NCBI GenBank assembly: GCA_005801485.1
Contig: SYDM01000105.1
Location: 1 to 6,366, forward strand
DNA length: 6,366 nt
DNA from: Rickettsiales bacterium
GTDB lineage: Bacteria; Pseudomonadota; Alphaproteobacteria; Pelagibacterales; Pelagibacteraceae
Direction of reading: 5' to 3'
A program made the position numbers and the translations under genes. Shown here in pieces: positions 1-6,366 of the stretch. Within the stretch, counting starts at the first letter, position 1; every line of letters begins with the position of its first letter. Below the pieces are notes generated by a model. The model ran no database searches, had not been told where the DNA came from, and worked only from the letters and a program-made list of their open reading frames with translations.

Positions 1-773
1 AGTTCTTGAAGTTTTTCAATAAATTTATCAATACCTTTAGAAATATTTTCATTGTTATCTAAAAAAATATCTCTCCACATCAAAGGGTTTGATGCTGCTA
101 TTCTTGTAAAGTCTCTTAAGCCACCAGCGCTATACAAAATAACTTCTTGCTTTAATTTATCTTCAACATTAATTACAGTTCTAACAATATTGTAAGCAAT
201 AGCATGCGGTAAATGACTGGTTAAAGATAAGATTTCATCATGTTCCTCTGGGGTCATTATCTTCACTTTACTTCCAATGGCCTCCCAAAATGATTTTAAA
301 ATTTTTATTGGTTGCTCAGCCGCATTTTTTGGTGGCGAAATTATACACCAACGACTTTCAAACATATCTGCGTATCCTGCTTTTGGACCGCTTTCTTCTG
401 TCCCAGCTATAGGATGAGAAGGTATACAATTAATATCTTTTAAATTCATATTATGAATAATTTTCATAACTTCTTTTTTAACTGACCCCGTATCGGTTAG
501 AATAGTTCCTTTTTTTAAATCATCCTTTATAGATAGTATTATTTCTTTATAACTACTTAAAGGTGTAGCAATAATTATTAAATCTGAATCTCTGACACAT
601 TGTCTAATATCTATCGAAATATCTGAACATATATTTTCTTTTTTTAGATATGTAATTACTTCTTTTGACAAATCAAAAATTTTAATTTCTCTAGATAAAT
701 TTTTTTTTTGAATTGCTCTTAAAATTGAAGATCCTATTAAACCACAGCCAATTATAGATATAGTATTAAACAT
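1..773 (-). CDS. tyrA: Prephenate/arogenate dehydrogenase (TyrA/TyrC family), 3' end missing
   Basis: The gene encodes an NAD(P)-dependent oxidative decarboxylase of tyrosine synthesis, acting on prephenate or arogenate in the cytoplasm. My minus-strand translation gives 257 uninterrupted codons from an ATG whose complement is 771-773; the gene then leaves the left edge, so its C-terminus is not seen. The N-terminus (MFNTISIIGCGLIGSS) is a Rossmann fold with GxGxxG at residues 9-14, and Asp34 at the end of the second strand (IKIFD) favours NAD over NADP. The family motifs SHPIAG (119-124), TSHLPH (185-190) and GLRDFTRIAASNP (218-230) are all present, the last two in the helical dimerisation domain. 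The start overlaps the hisC stop by 8 nt, which implies co-transcription and translational coupling. Substrate preference between prephenate and arogenate cannot be decided from this sequence. Confidence 0.95.
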   Translation of the reverse strand, partial: MFNTISIIGCGLIGSSILRAIQKKNLSREIKIFDLSKEVITYLKKENICSDISIDIRQCVRDSDLIIIATPLSSYKEIILSIKDDLKKGTILTDTGSVKKEVMKIIHNMNLKDINCIPSHPIAGTEESGPKAGYADMFESRWCIISPPKNAAEQPIKILKSFWEAIGSKVKIMTPEEHDEILSLTSHLPHAIAYNIVRTVINVEDKLKQEVILYSAGGLRDFTRIAASNPLMWRDIFLDNNENISKGIDKFIEKLQE

Positions 774-1848
774 TAAGAATTTTTTTTAGTTCAGATATTA
801 ATTTTAAGTTTTCTTTGTTATTTCCAATTGTAACTCTTAAAGAATTTTTTAAAGAGTATACATCCATTTGTCTTAATAAAATTCCTTTTTTAGCTAATGC
901 AAAAAAAACTTGTTTTGAATTTTTTTTAACTCTATCAAAATTAATTAACAAAAAATTTACGCTAGTTCTATTTGTATGAATATTTAATTGTTCAAATATT
1001 TCGTAAAACTTTTTTGACCATTTTCTAATATGATTTATCTCTTTGTTGAGCCAAATTATGTCTTTTAAAGCAACTGAAGCTGCAAATAACGCTGGCCGGC
1101 TAACATTAAAAGGAGGTTTAACTTTATATAAAGCATTTATTATATCTCTTGATGAATGTGCCCAACCTACTCGTAAACCAGCAAGACCATAGATTTTTGA
1201 GAATGTTCTTGTTATTATAACATTTTTAGATCTAGAAAATAATTTTAGTCCATTCTCATAATCATTAAAATTTATATACTCAAAATAAGCATCATCAACT
1301 ACTAACAAAATATCGCTTCTTAATTTTTTTCTTAATCTTAGCATTTCATTTTTACTTATATAAGTTCCTGTTGGATTATTAGGATTTGCAATGAAAACGA
1401 TTTTGGTTCTGGCGGTAACACACGAGAGAATGTTATCTACAGAACAAGTAAGATTATTTTCAGAGGCGTATATTGGTTTTGCAAAATTAATTTTGCTATA
1501 AATTCTATAAATAATAAAACTATATTGTGACATTACAACTTCGTCGTTTTTATTTAAAAAAGCTTTGCAAATAAGTTCAAAGACTTGATCTGAACCATTA
1601 CCTAGAATAATTCTATTTATGTCTAATTTAAATTTTTTTGCTATGACTTTTCTTAAAAAAGTACCATCTGAATCTGGATATCTTTTAAAGTTTTTCGCAA
1701 CTTTAATATATTCTTTAACAGCTTTTGGGCTTGGGCCTAGAGCAGATTCATTTGCAGATAATTTAATTTTAGCAAATTTCTGTTTAAATAAACTTAATCC
1801 AGCAACATATTTTTCTGCATCAAGGTTTTTAGGTTTGGGTAGTTTCAT
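766..1848 (-). CDS. hisC: Histidinol-phosphate / aromatic aminotransferase (HisC family)
   Basis: This is a 360-residue fold-type I PLP aminotransferase, of normal length for HisC. Visible landmarks are SANESALGPSP (31-41), RYPD (56-59), GNGSDQ (83-88) at the PLP phosphate end, ANPNNPTGT (154-162), the VVDDAYFEY segment (183-191) with the PLP-ring Asp, and TFSKIYGLAGLRVGW (215-229). Lys218 is the likely Schiff-base lysine and Arg226 a phosphate ligand. SLRVTIG (336-342) carries the substrate-carboxylate Arg338. Family knowledge: HisC converts imidazole-acetol phosphate and glutamate to histidinol phosphate, and related enzymes also transaminate aromatic keto acids. Pairing with tyrA by an 8-nt overlap suggests work in phenylalanine/tyrosine synthesis, alone or in addition to histidine synthesis. 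An in-frame TAA two codons upstream fixes the ATG at 1848. No Shine-Dalgarno sequence is evident. Confidence 0.95.
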   Translation of the reverse strand: MKLPKPKNLDAEKYVAGLSLFKQKFAKIKLSANESALGPSPKAVKEYIKVAKNFKRYPDSDGTFLRKVIAKKFKLDINRIILGNGSDQVFELICKAFLNKNDEVVMSQYSFIIYRIYSKINFAKPIYASENNLTCSVDNILSCVTARTKIVFIANPNNPTGTYISKNEMLRLRKKLRSDILLVVDDAYFEYINFNDYENGLKLFSRSKNVIITRTFSKIYGLAGLRVGWAHSSRDIINALYKVKPPFNVSRPALFAASVALKDIIWLNKEINHIRKWSKKFYEIFEQLNIHTNRTSVNFLLINFDRVKKNSKQVFFALAKKGILLRQMDVYSLKNSLRVTIGNNKENLKLISELKKILNV

Positions 1849-1913
1849 AATTTATTTAAGTTCATATCTAAAAAGCTTTACTATTTCTATCTTCATTTTT
1901 AATTCTTATAAAA
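1849..1913. other. hisC-side part of the divergent intergenic region
   Basis: This AT-rich stretch must contain the hisC-tyrA leader and probably its promoter. On the minus strand TTGTCA (complement of 1915-1920) resembles a -35 box and TATAAG lies just downstream of it, but no pair of boxes has good spacing, so I assign no promoter. I see no convincing hairpin or riboswitch on this side. Confidence 0.4.
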
Positions 1914-1942
1914 TTGACAACTCTAATCTCATCTAGTACAAA
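1914..1942 (+). promoter_or_regulatory. metX sigma-70-type promoter
   Basis: A perfect -35 box TTGACA (1914-1919) is followed by a 17-nt spacer and TACAAA (1937-1942), which matches 4 of 6 bases of the -10 consensus. The predicted transcription start is near 1947-1950, at the 5' edge of the SAM-II aptamer, so the RNA would carry almost no sequence upstream of the switch. The -35 match and spacing are seen directly; activity is inferred. Confidence 0.7.
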
Positions 1943-1945
1943 GCA

Positions 1946-1998
1946 TTAGCGCTGATTTAGCCAAATTGCGGGCGCTAAGTAAAATTCGCTAAATAGGG
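1946..1998 (+). promoter_or_regulatory. SAM-II riboswitch aptamer upstream of metX
   Basis: The segment has the H-type pseudoknot of the SAM-II class. Stem P1 pairs TTAGCGC (1946-1952) with GCGCTAA (1972-1978), 7 perfect base pairs. Stem P2 pairs ATTTAGC (1955-1961), in the P1 loop, with GCTAAAT (1988-1994), again 7 perfect pairs. From memory of the SAM-II class first described in alphaproteobacteria and marine metagenomes, the GCGCTGATTTA block, the TTGC before the P1 3' strand and the trailing AGGG are conserved, and the spacing between them fits. The class binds S-adenosylmethionine and represses methionine-synthesis genes; its position 33 nt before metX agrees. The P2 3' strand also takes part in the antiterminator. 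Confidence 0.95.
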
Positions 1999-2014
1999 TC
2001 CTGCCCGGTTTAGC
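1988..2014 (+). promoter_or_regulatory. Predicted antiterminator of the metX SAM-II switch
   Basis: GCTAAA (1988-1993), which is the 3' strand of aptamer stem P2, is also a perfect complement of TTTAGC (2009-2014). The helix can continue through a T1994-G2008 wobble and, after one A-G mismatch, through GGG (1996-1998) with CCC (2004-2006), closing a 5-nt loop. It uses bases needed both by P2 and by the terminator, so it excludes both. This is the expected SAM-free, read-through fold. The pairing is seen in the sequence; the function is inferred. Confidence 0.7.
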
Positions 2015-2028
2015 TGGGCTTTTTTTTT
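2003..2028 (+). terminator. Intrinsic terminator controlled by the SAM-II riboswitch
   Basis: GCCCGG (2003-2008) pairs with CTGGGC (2014-2019), giving 6 pairs including one G-T wobble and a TTTAG loop, followed at once by nine T (2020-2028). It is the most G+C-rich stem in the window and stands out from the AT background. It lies between the aptamer and metX, with the T tract ending 2 nt before the start codon. It should form when SAM holds the P2 strand in the aptamer, ending transcription before metX. Confidence 0.9.
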
Positions 2029-2030
2029 AT

Positions 2031-3164
2031 ATGGACTATAAAATTGAAAATATAAAACAAATAATTATAACTAAACCACTTGCTTTAGAATGTGGTCAAA
2101 CTATAAAAGATTTTCCTATTGCTTATGAAACATATGGCAACCTTAATGAAAAAAAAAATAATGCTATTTTAATTTTTCATGCTCTTACAGGCGATCAATT
2201 TGTTACAAATATCAATCCAATAACCAATAAACAAGGATGGTGGAATACTGCTGTAGGTCCTGAAAAAGCAATAAATACAAATAAGTATTTCGTTATATGT
2301 GCAAACGTTTTAGGTGGTTGTATGGGTTCATTTGGACCAAAGAGCATTAATAAAGAAAGTAATGAACCGTTTGGATTAAATTTTCCAGTGATTACAATAA
2401 GAGATATGGTCAAAGCACAAGAATCTTTGTTAGAACATCTTCAAATAAATAAACTCTTAAGTGTTTTAGGTGGCTCAATGGGTGGGATGCAACTCTTGCA
2501 GTTTTGCACCTTATATCCAGAAAAAACTTTTTCTGCTGTACCAATTGCTACTACCGCAAGTCATAATGCACAGCAAATTGCATTAAATGAGCTGGCTCGA
2601 CAAGCAATTATGAGCGACCCTTTGTGGAGTAAAGGTAATTATTATAAAGACAAACAAACTCCAAAAAATGGACTTACGGTAGCAAGGATGGCTGCACATA
2701 TTACTTATATGTCGGATAAAGGATTGCAAGAAAAGTTTGGTCGTAAACTTCAAGAAAAAAAAGATTACAAATTCACTTTTGATGCTGATTTTCAAATTGA
2801 AAGTTATTTAAGACATCAAGGCAAAGTGTTTGTTGAAAGATTTGATGCAAATTCGTATCTCTATATTTCTAGAGCAATGGATTATTTTGATTTACCTAAA
2901 CAATTTAAAAATGGTTTAAGCGAGGCATTCCAAAATCATAAAACTAAATTTCTGGTTATATCTTTTTCTTCAGACTGGCTATACCCTACAAAAAATAGCA
3001 AAGAAATTGTAGTAGCTTTAAATGCTTCTGGAGCTAATGTTGCGTTCGCAGAAATTAATACGGATAAAGGACATGACTCCTTTTTAGTTGAAGAACTTGA
3101 ATTTTTAAAAACTATTAAAGGATTTTTAGACTCAAATTTTGAAATATTTAAAAATGAAAAATGA
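2031..3164 (+). CDS. metX: Homoserine O-acetyltransferase MetX
   Basis: MetX transfers acetyl from acetyl-CoA to L-homoserine, giving O-acetylhomoserine for methionine synthesis. The 377-residue protein is full length for this alpha/beta-hydrolase family. It opens with the conserved KPLALECGQT (15-24) and YETYGNLN (32-39). The nucleophile elbow GGSMGG (147-152) places catalytic Ser149; Asp315 in SSDWLYPT (313-320) and His348 in GHDSFL (347-352) complete the triad. WWNTAVGP (70-77) and ANVLGGCMGSFGP (91-103) are also typical. Annotations sometimes call such genes succinyltransferases; I did not resolve acyl donor choice. The ATG sits 2 nt after the terminator T tract and has no Shine-Dalgarno sequence. 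Transcription should be controlled by the upstream SAM-II switch. The end overlaps metW by 11 nt. Confidence 0.96.
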   Translation: MDYKIENIKQIIITKPLALECGQTIKDFPIAYETYGNLNEKKNNAILIFHALTGDQFVTNINPITNKQGWWNTAVGPEKAINTNKYFVICANVLGGCMGSFGPKSINKESNEPFGLNFPVITIRDMVKAQESLLEHLQINKLLSVLGGSMGGMQLLQFCTLYPEKTFSAVPIATTASHNAQQIALNELARQAIMSDPLWSKGNYYKDKQTPKNGLTVARMAAHITYMSDKGLQEKFGRKLQEKKDYKFTFDADFQIESYLRHQGKVFVERFDANSYLYISRAMDYFDLPKQFKNGLSEAFQNHKTKFLVISFSSDWLYPTKNSKEIVVALNASGANVAFAEINTDKGHDSFLVEELEFLKTIKGFLDSNFEIFKNEK

Positions 3165-3748
3165 ATTTAAAATTATAGCAAATTTTCTTCCATCTCAATC
3201 TAGAGTACTTGATGTGGGTTGTGGTGACGGAACTCTAATGAAAGCACTTATTGATGAAAAAAGTATTAATGCTAGAGGCATTGAAATTAATAAAGATAAT
3301 GTTAAAATATGTATTTCAAAAGGACTGCCAGTAATTGAGGGAAATGCAGAAACTGAGCTTAGTCAATTTCCTAATAAAGCTTTTGATTTTGTAATTTTAA
3401 GTCAAACCCTTCAAGCATTTAATCAACCAGAAAATGTACTCGAAGAATTATTAAGAATTGGTCATAGAGTAGTAATTTCAATACCTAATTTTGGTTACTG
3501 GCAAGTTAGAGCTAAATTATTATTTTTTGGGACAATGCCTATAACTAAATCTCTGCCGTACTCTTGGTATGACACTCCTAATTTACACATGTGTTCTATA
3601 AAAGATTTTTATCAATTTTGTGAAAAAAAAAAAAATTAGAATTGATAGAGTTATTGGAATCAATAGTGAAAAAATATCTTCTATTTTTAAAATTAACTTA
3701 GAAATAAAAAACTTATTATCAGAAGTTGGTATTTTTTTAATTAGTTAA
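3154..3748 (+). CDS. metW: MetW, methionine biosynthesis protein, with a one-base frameshift in a poly-A run
   Basis: MetW is a small class I methyltransferase-like protein encoded beside metX in many proteobacteria and thought to assist or activate MetX. The N-terminus has the SAM-binding motif VLDVGCGDG (18-26), followed by GNAETEL, FDFVILSQTLQ and the family-typical SLPYSWYDTPNLH. As sequenced, the frame from ATG 3154 stops at TAG 3637-3639 after 161 residues, just beyond 13 consecutive A (3623-3635). With 12 A the frame reads EKKKIRIDRVIGIN and continues to TAA 3746-3748, giving 197 residues, the usual MetW length, with a family-like C-terminus (VGIFLIS). The possible causes are sequencing error, a real lesion or slippage at the run. 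A TTG at 3139 is in frame, but ATG 3154 gives the expected MetW N-terminus and overlaps metX by 11 nt. Confidence 0.9.
3623..3635 (+). repeat. A13 homopolymer at the metW frameshift
   Basis: There are thirteen consecutive A after the G of a GAA codon. Twelve would keep metW open (Glu-Lys-Lys-Lys-Ile); thirteen bring a TAG into frame within two codons. Runs of this length are known hot spots for indel errors, replication slippage and RNA polymerase slippage. Confidence 0.9.
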
Positions 3749-3749
3749 A

Positions 3750-4514
3750 ATGCTGAGGATTAATATTATTTCTTGTCTTAAGGATAACTATAGTTACATA
3801 ATTCAAGATACTAACACTAATATAGTTGGAGTTGTTGATCCTTCCGAATTTAAACCAATTGATAATATTATTAAAAAAAAATTCAATAAAATTGATTTTA
3901 TACTTAATACTCATCATCATTTTGACCATATAGGTGGAAATTTAAAATTAAAAAAAAAATATAATTGTAAAATTATAGGTTCATCAAAAGATGAAAAAAG
4001 AATTCCCGGTATAGATATTAAATTGAAACATAATGATGTTTTTAAATTTGGACATGTTGAATTTAAAATTATATTGGTTCCTGGGCACACAAGTGGTCAT
4101 ATCTGTTTTTACTCTATTAAAGAAAAAATTATTTTTACTGGGGATACATTGTTTTCATTGGGATGTGGCAAGGTATTCGAAGGAACTTATTCGCAGATGC
4201 TAGGGTCAATTAACCAAATTAAAAATTTACCAAAAGATACTAATATTTATTGTGGTCACGAATATACGAAAAAAAATCTAGACTTTTGTTTAGAAATTGA
4301 TTCCAATAATCATTTTCTTAAAAAGAAAAAAATATGGGTAAATTCAAAAATGATAAAAAAAGAACCAACATTACCCGTCACCATTGAAGAAGAACTAAAT
4401 ACAAATATTTTTTTGCAATGTAATACGCCTGCAATAAAAAAATCTTTAGGTATGGAAAATGCATCAGAGACGGAAATATTCAAAAAACTTCGAGATTTAA
4501 AGGATGGTTTTTAG
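3750..4514 (+). CDS. gloB: Hydroxyacylglutathione hydrolase (glyoxalase II)
   Basis: GloB hydrolyses S-lactoylglutathione to lactate and glutathione, the second step of methylglyoxal detoxification. The 254-residue protein has the metallo-beta-lactamase fold and the dinuclear metal site: THHHFDH (54-60, ligands His55, His57, Asp59, His60), His113 in PGHTSGH (111-117), Asp132 in FTGDTLFSLGCGK (129-141) and His170 in YCGHEYT (167-173). The C-terminal EPTLPVTIEEELNTNIFL (205-222) matches the small helical glutathione-binding domain that separates GloB from other lactamase-fold hydrolases. Length is normal. The ATG is 1 nt after the stop of frame-corrected metW, so the gene is probably in the metX transcript. 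No Shine-Dalgarno sequence and no terminator hairpin after the stop were seen. Confidence 0.94.
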   Translation: MLRINIISCLKDNYSYIIQDTNTNIVGVVDPSEFKPIDNIIKKKFNKIDFILNTHHHFDHIGGNLKLKKKYNCKIIGSSKDEKRIPGIDIKLKHNDVFKFGHVEFKIILVPGHTSGHICFYSIKEKIIFTGDTLFSLGCGKVFEGTYSQMLGSINQIKNLPKDTNIYCGHEYTKKNLDFCLEIDSNNHFLKKKKIWVNSKMIKKEPTLPVTIEEELNTNIFLQCNTPAIKKSLGMENASETEIFKKLRDLKDGF

Positions 4515-4524
4515 CGGTATCACC

Positions 4525-4552
4525 TTGACTTAAAATTCTTTCAAGTTATATT
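4525..4552 (+). promoter_or_regulatory. Probable promoter of the rplU-rpmA-obgE unit
   Basis: TTGACT (4525-4530, 5 of 6 matches to the -35 consensus) is followed by a 16-nt spacer and TATATT (4547-4552, 5 of 6 matches to the -10 consensus). The predicted start is near 4559, leaving a leader of about 16 nt with no Shine-Dalgarno sequence. It lies in the 60-nt gap between gloB and rplU, where a new unit is expected. Confidence 0.7.
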
Positions 4553-4574
4553 GCATTAATTTTTAAAAAAATTT

Positions 4575-4985
4575 ATGTCATTTGCAATATTTGAAACAGG
4601 CGGGAAACAATACAAAGCATCCGCGAGTAAAATTATAGAGATAGAAAAGTTAGATGCTGAAATAGGTAAAACTATTCAATTTAAAAATGTTTTATTATTA
4701 AATGATAGTAAAACTACAGAAGTTGGAAATCCAAATATAGACGGAGCTATTGTTGAGGCCAAATTACTAGATAATGTTAAAGATAGAACTGTTTTAGTTT
4801 TTCATAAAAGAAGAAGAAAACATTCAAGAAAAATGAATGGACATAGACAAAGGCATTCAAAAATTCAAATTACAAAAATCTTGTCTAAAGATGGAAAAAT
4901 TATAGCTGAAGCTAAACCAATTGATTTAAAAGTAAAAGTATCGACTCAAGATAAAAAAACTACTAAAAAAGATTTAAAAAAATAG
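4575..4985 (+). CDS. rplU: 50S ribosomal protein L21, with basic C-terminal extension
   Basis: L21 is a large-subunit protein that binds 23S rRNA. The start MSFAIFETGGKQYKAS and the strongly basic KRRRKHSRKMNGHRQRHSKIQITKI segment (about 78-102, written here only as the landmarks KRRRK, NGHRQ and SKIQI) are diagnostic. The protein has 136 residues, whereas the conserved L21 core is about 103, so roughly 30 residues form a C-terminal extension (IDLKVKVSTQDKKTTKKDLK, near 116-135) rich in Lys and Thr and probably disordered. An in-frame TAA at 4557-4559 supports the ATG at 4575. It is followed 9 nt later by rpmA, the standard L21-L27 pair, usually followed by obgE as here. Confidence 0.97.
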   Translation: MSFAIFETGGKQYKASASKIIEIEKLDAEIGKTIQFKNVLLLNDSKTTEVGNPNIDGAIVEAKLLDNVKDRTVLVFHKRRRKHSRKMNGHRQRHSKIQITKILSKDGKIIAEAKPIDLKVKVSTQDKKTTKKDLKK

Positions 4986-4994
4986 AAAAATTAA

Positions 4995-5249
4995 ATGGCA
5001 ACAAAAAAAGCTGGTGGATCGTCGCGTAATGGCCGAGATAGTAAGGGCCGAAGACTTGGTGTTAAAATATATGGTGACCAAACTGTTGTTCCAGGAAATA
5101 TTTTAGTAAGACAAAGAGGAACGCGTATTCATGCTGGGGAAAATGTCGGCATGGGTACTGATCATACTTTATTTTCTTTAGTAAAAGGTAAAGTTAAATT
5201 TAAAAAATCGAAATTAAACAGAACATTTGTTTCTGTTATTCCCAATTAA
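4995..5249 (+). CDS. rpmA: 50S ribosomal protein L27
   Basis: L27 sits near the peptidyl-transferase centre, its flexible N-terminal tail reaching toward the P-site tRNA. The 84-residue protein has the family signature [20 protein letters not shown] at the start, then [20 protein letters not shown] and [16 protein letters not shown]. The N-terminus begins directly with the mature tail after Met, so there is no cleavable N-terminal extension as described for Firmicutes L27. Length is normal. It lies between rplU (9-nt gap) and obgE (40-nt gap containing a hairpin). Confidence 0.98.
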   Translation: MATKKAGGSSRNGRDSKGRRLGVKIYGDQTVVPGNILVRQRGTRIHAGENVGMGTDHTLFSLVKGKVKFKKSKLNRTFVSVIPN

Positions 5250-5253
5250 GCAT

Positions 5254-5278
5254 ATAAATAACCTCAGTTATTTATTTT
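5254..5278 (+). terminator. AT-rich hairpin between rpmA and obgE (weak terminator or attenuator)
   Basis: ATAAATAAC (5254-5262) and GTTATTTAT (5267-5275) form 9 perfect pairs around a CTCA loop, followed by TTT. The stem has one G-C pair and the T tract is short, so strong termination is unlikely. It could lower obgE expression relative to the ribosomal proteins, or protect an RNA 3' end. The structure is seen; the role is inferred. Confidence 0.4.
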
Positions 5279-5280
5279 AA

Positions 5281-6366
<1,086 letters not shown>

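Noticed and set aside
1619..1936. Open frame of 105 codons on the plus strand opposite hisC
   Set aside because: It lies antisense to the well-supported hisC N-terminal region, has no recognisable motif and runs through the divergent promoter region.
1849..2030. Possible tandem SAM-II plus SAM-V arrangement, known from some marine bacteria
   Set aside because: Only one aptamer is visible. After the SAM-II element there is room only for the terminator before the metX ATG.
2195..2795. Two open frames of about 70 codons on the minus strand within metX
   Set aside because: Both are antisense to conserved MetX motifs and show no family features, so they are shadows.
3139..3153. TTG start giving metW five extra residues
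   Set aside because: ATG 3154 gives the family-like N-terminus (MKNEFKIIANFL) and a typical short overlap with metX; TTG is weaker and buried deeper in metX.
3154..3639. Reading the 161-residue product as a naturally short MetW
   Set aside because: The downstream frame still encodes a family-like C-terminus and ends 1 nt before gloB, so the truncation is better explained by the poly-A frameshift.
3741..3929. Open frame of 62 codons on the minus strand over the gloB start
   Set aside because: It is antisense to the GloB N-terminus and has AT-driven composition only.
4524..4545. Inverted repeat CTTGA/TCAAG after gloB as a terminator or L21 leader structure
   Set aside because: It has only five pairs with a 12-nt loop and no T tract, and it overlaps a good promoter.

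Overview
The window is strongly A+T-rich, with many A and T homopolymers, very short intergenic spaces and almost no Shine-Dalgarno sequences. Gene content and order (tyrA-hisC diverging from metX-metW-gloB, then rplU-rpmA-obgE-proB) are alphaproteobacterial. The base composition together with a SAM-II riboswitch ahead of metX points to a streamlined marine lineage of the SAR11/Pelagibacterales type. That placement is inference from composition, gene order and protein motifs, not from a database match.

Layout. Positions 1-773 (minus strand) hold the 5' part of a prephenate/arogenate dehydrogenase gene (tyrA), which runs off the left edge. It overlaps by 8 nt the end of hisC (766-1848, minus), a PLP-dependent histidinol-phosphate/aromatic aminotransferase. 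A 182-nt divergent intergenic region follows. Its metX side is a complete regulatory cassette: a sigma-70-type promoter, a SAM-II aptamer, an antiterminator/terminator pair and then the metX start codon. Downstream on the plus strand are metX (homoserine O-acetyltransferase), metW (SAM-binding methyltransferase-like partner of MetX) and gloB (glyoxalase II). They are packed tightly enough to be one SAM-controlled unit. metW is interrupted by a one-base frameshift in a run of 13 A; removing one A restores a full-length 197-residue protein that ends 1 nt before gloB.

A second unit starts at a promoter near 4525-4552: rplU (L21), rpmA (L27), obgE (ribosome-assembly GTPase) and the first 34 codons of proB (glutamate 5-kinase), which overlaps the end of obgE by 14 nt. 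An AT-rich hairpin lies between rpmA and obgE.

How it works together. When SAM is plentiful the aptamer should pair its 3' strand internally, let the terminator form and shut off O-acetylhomoserine synthesis. When SAM is low the same strand can pair with the terminator loop and allow read-through. The ribosomal unit is ordinary housekeeping. No mobile element, CRISPR array, tRNA or rRNA was seen. The gene families are all known; the points most worth a second look are the switch architecture and the metW homopolymer frameshift.
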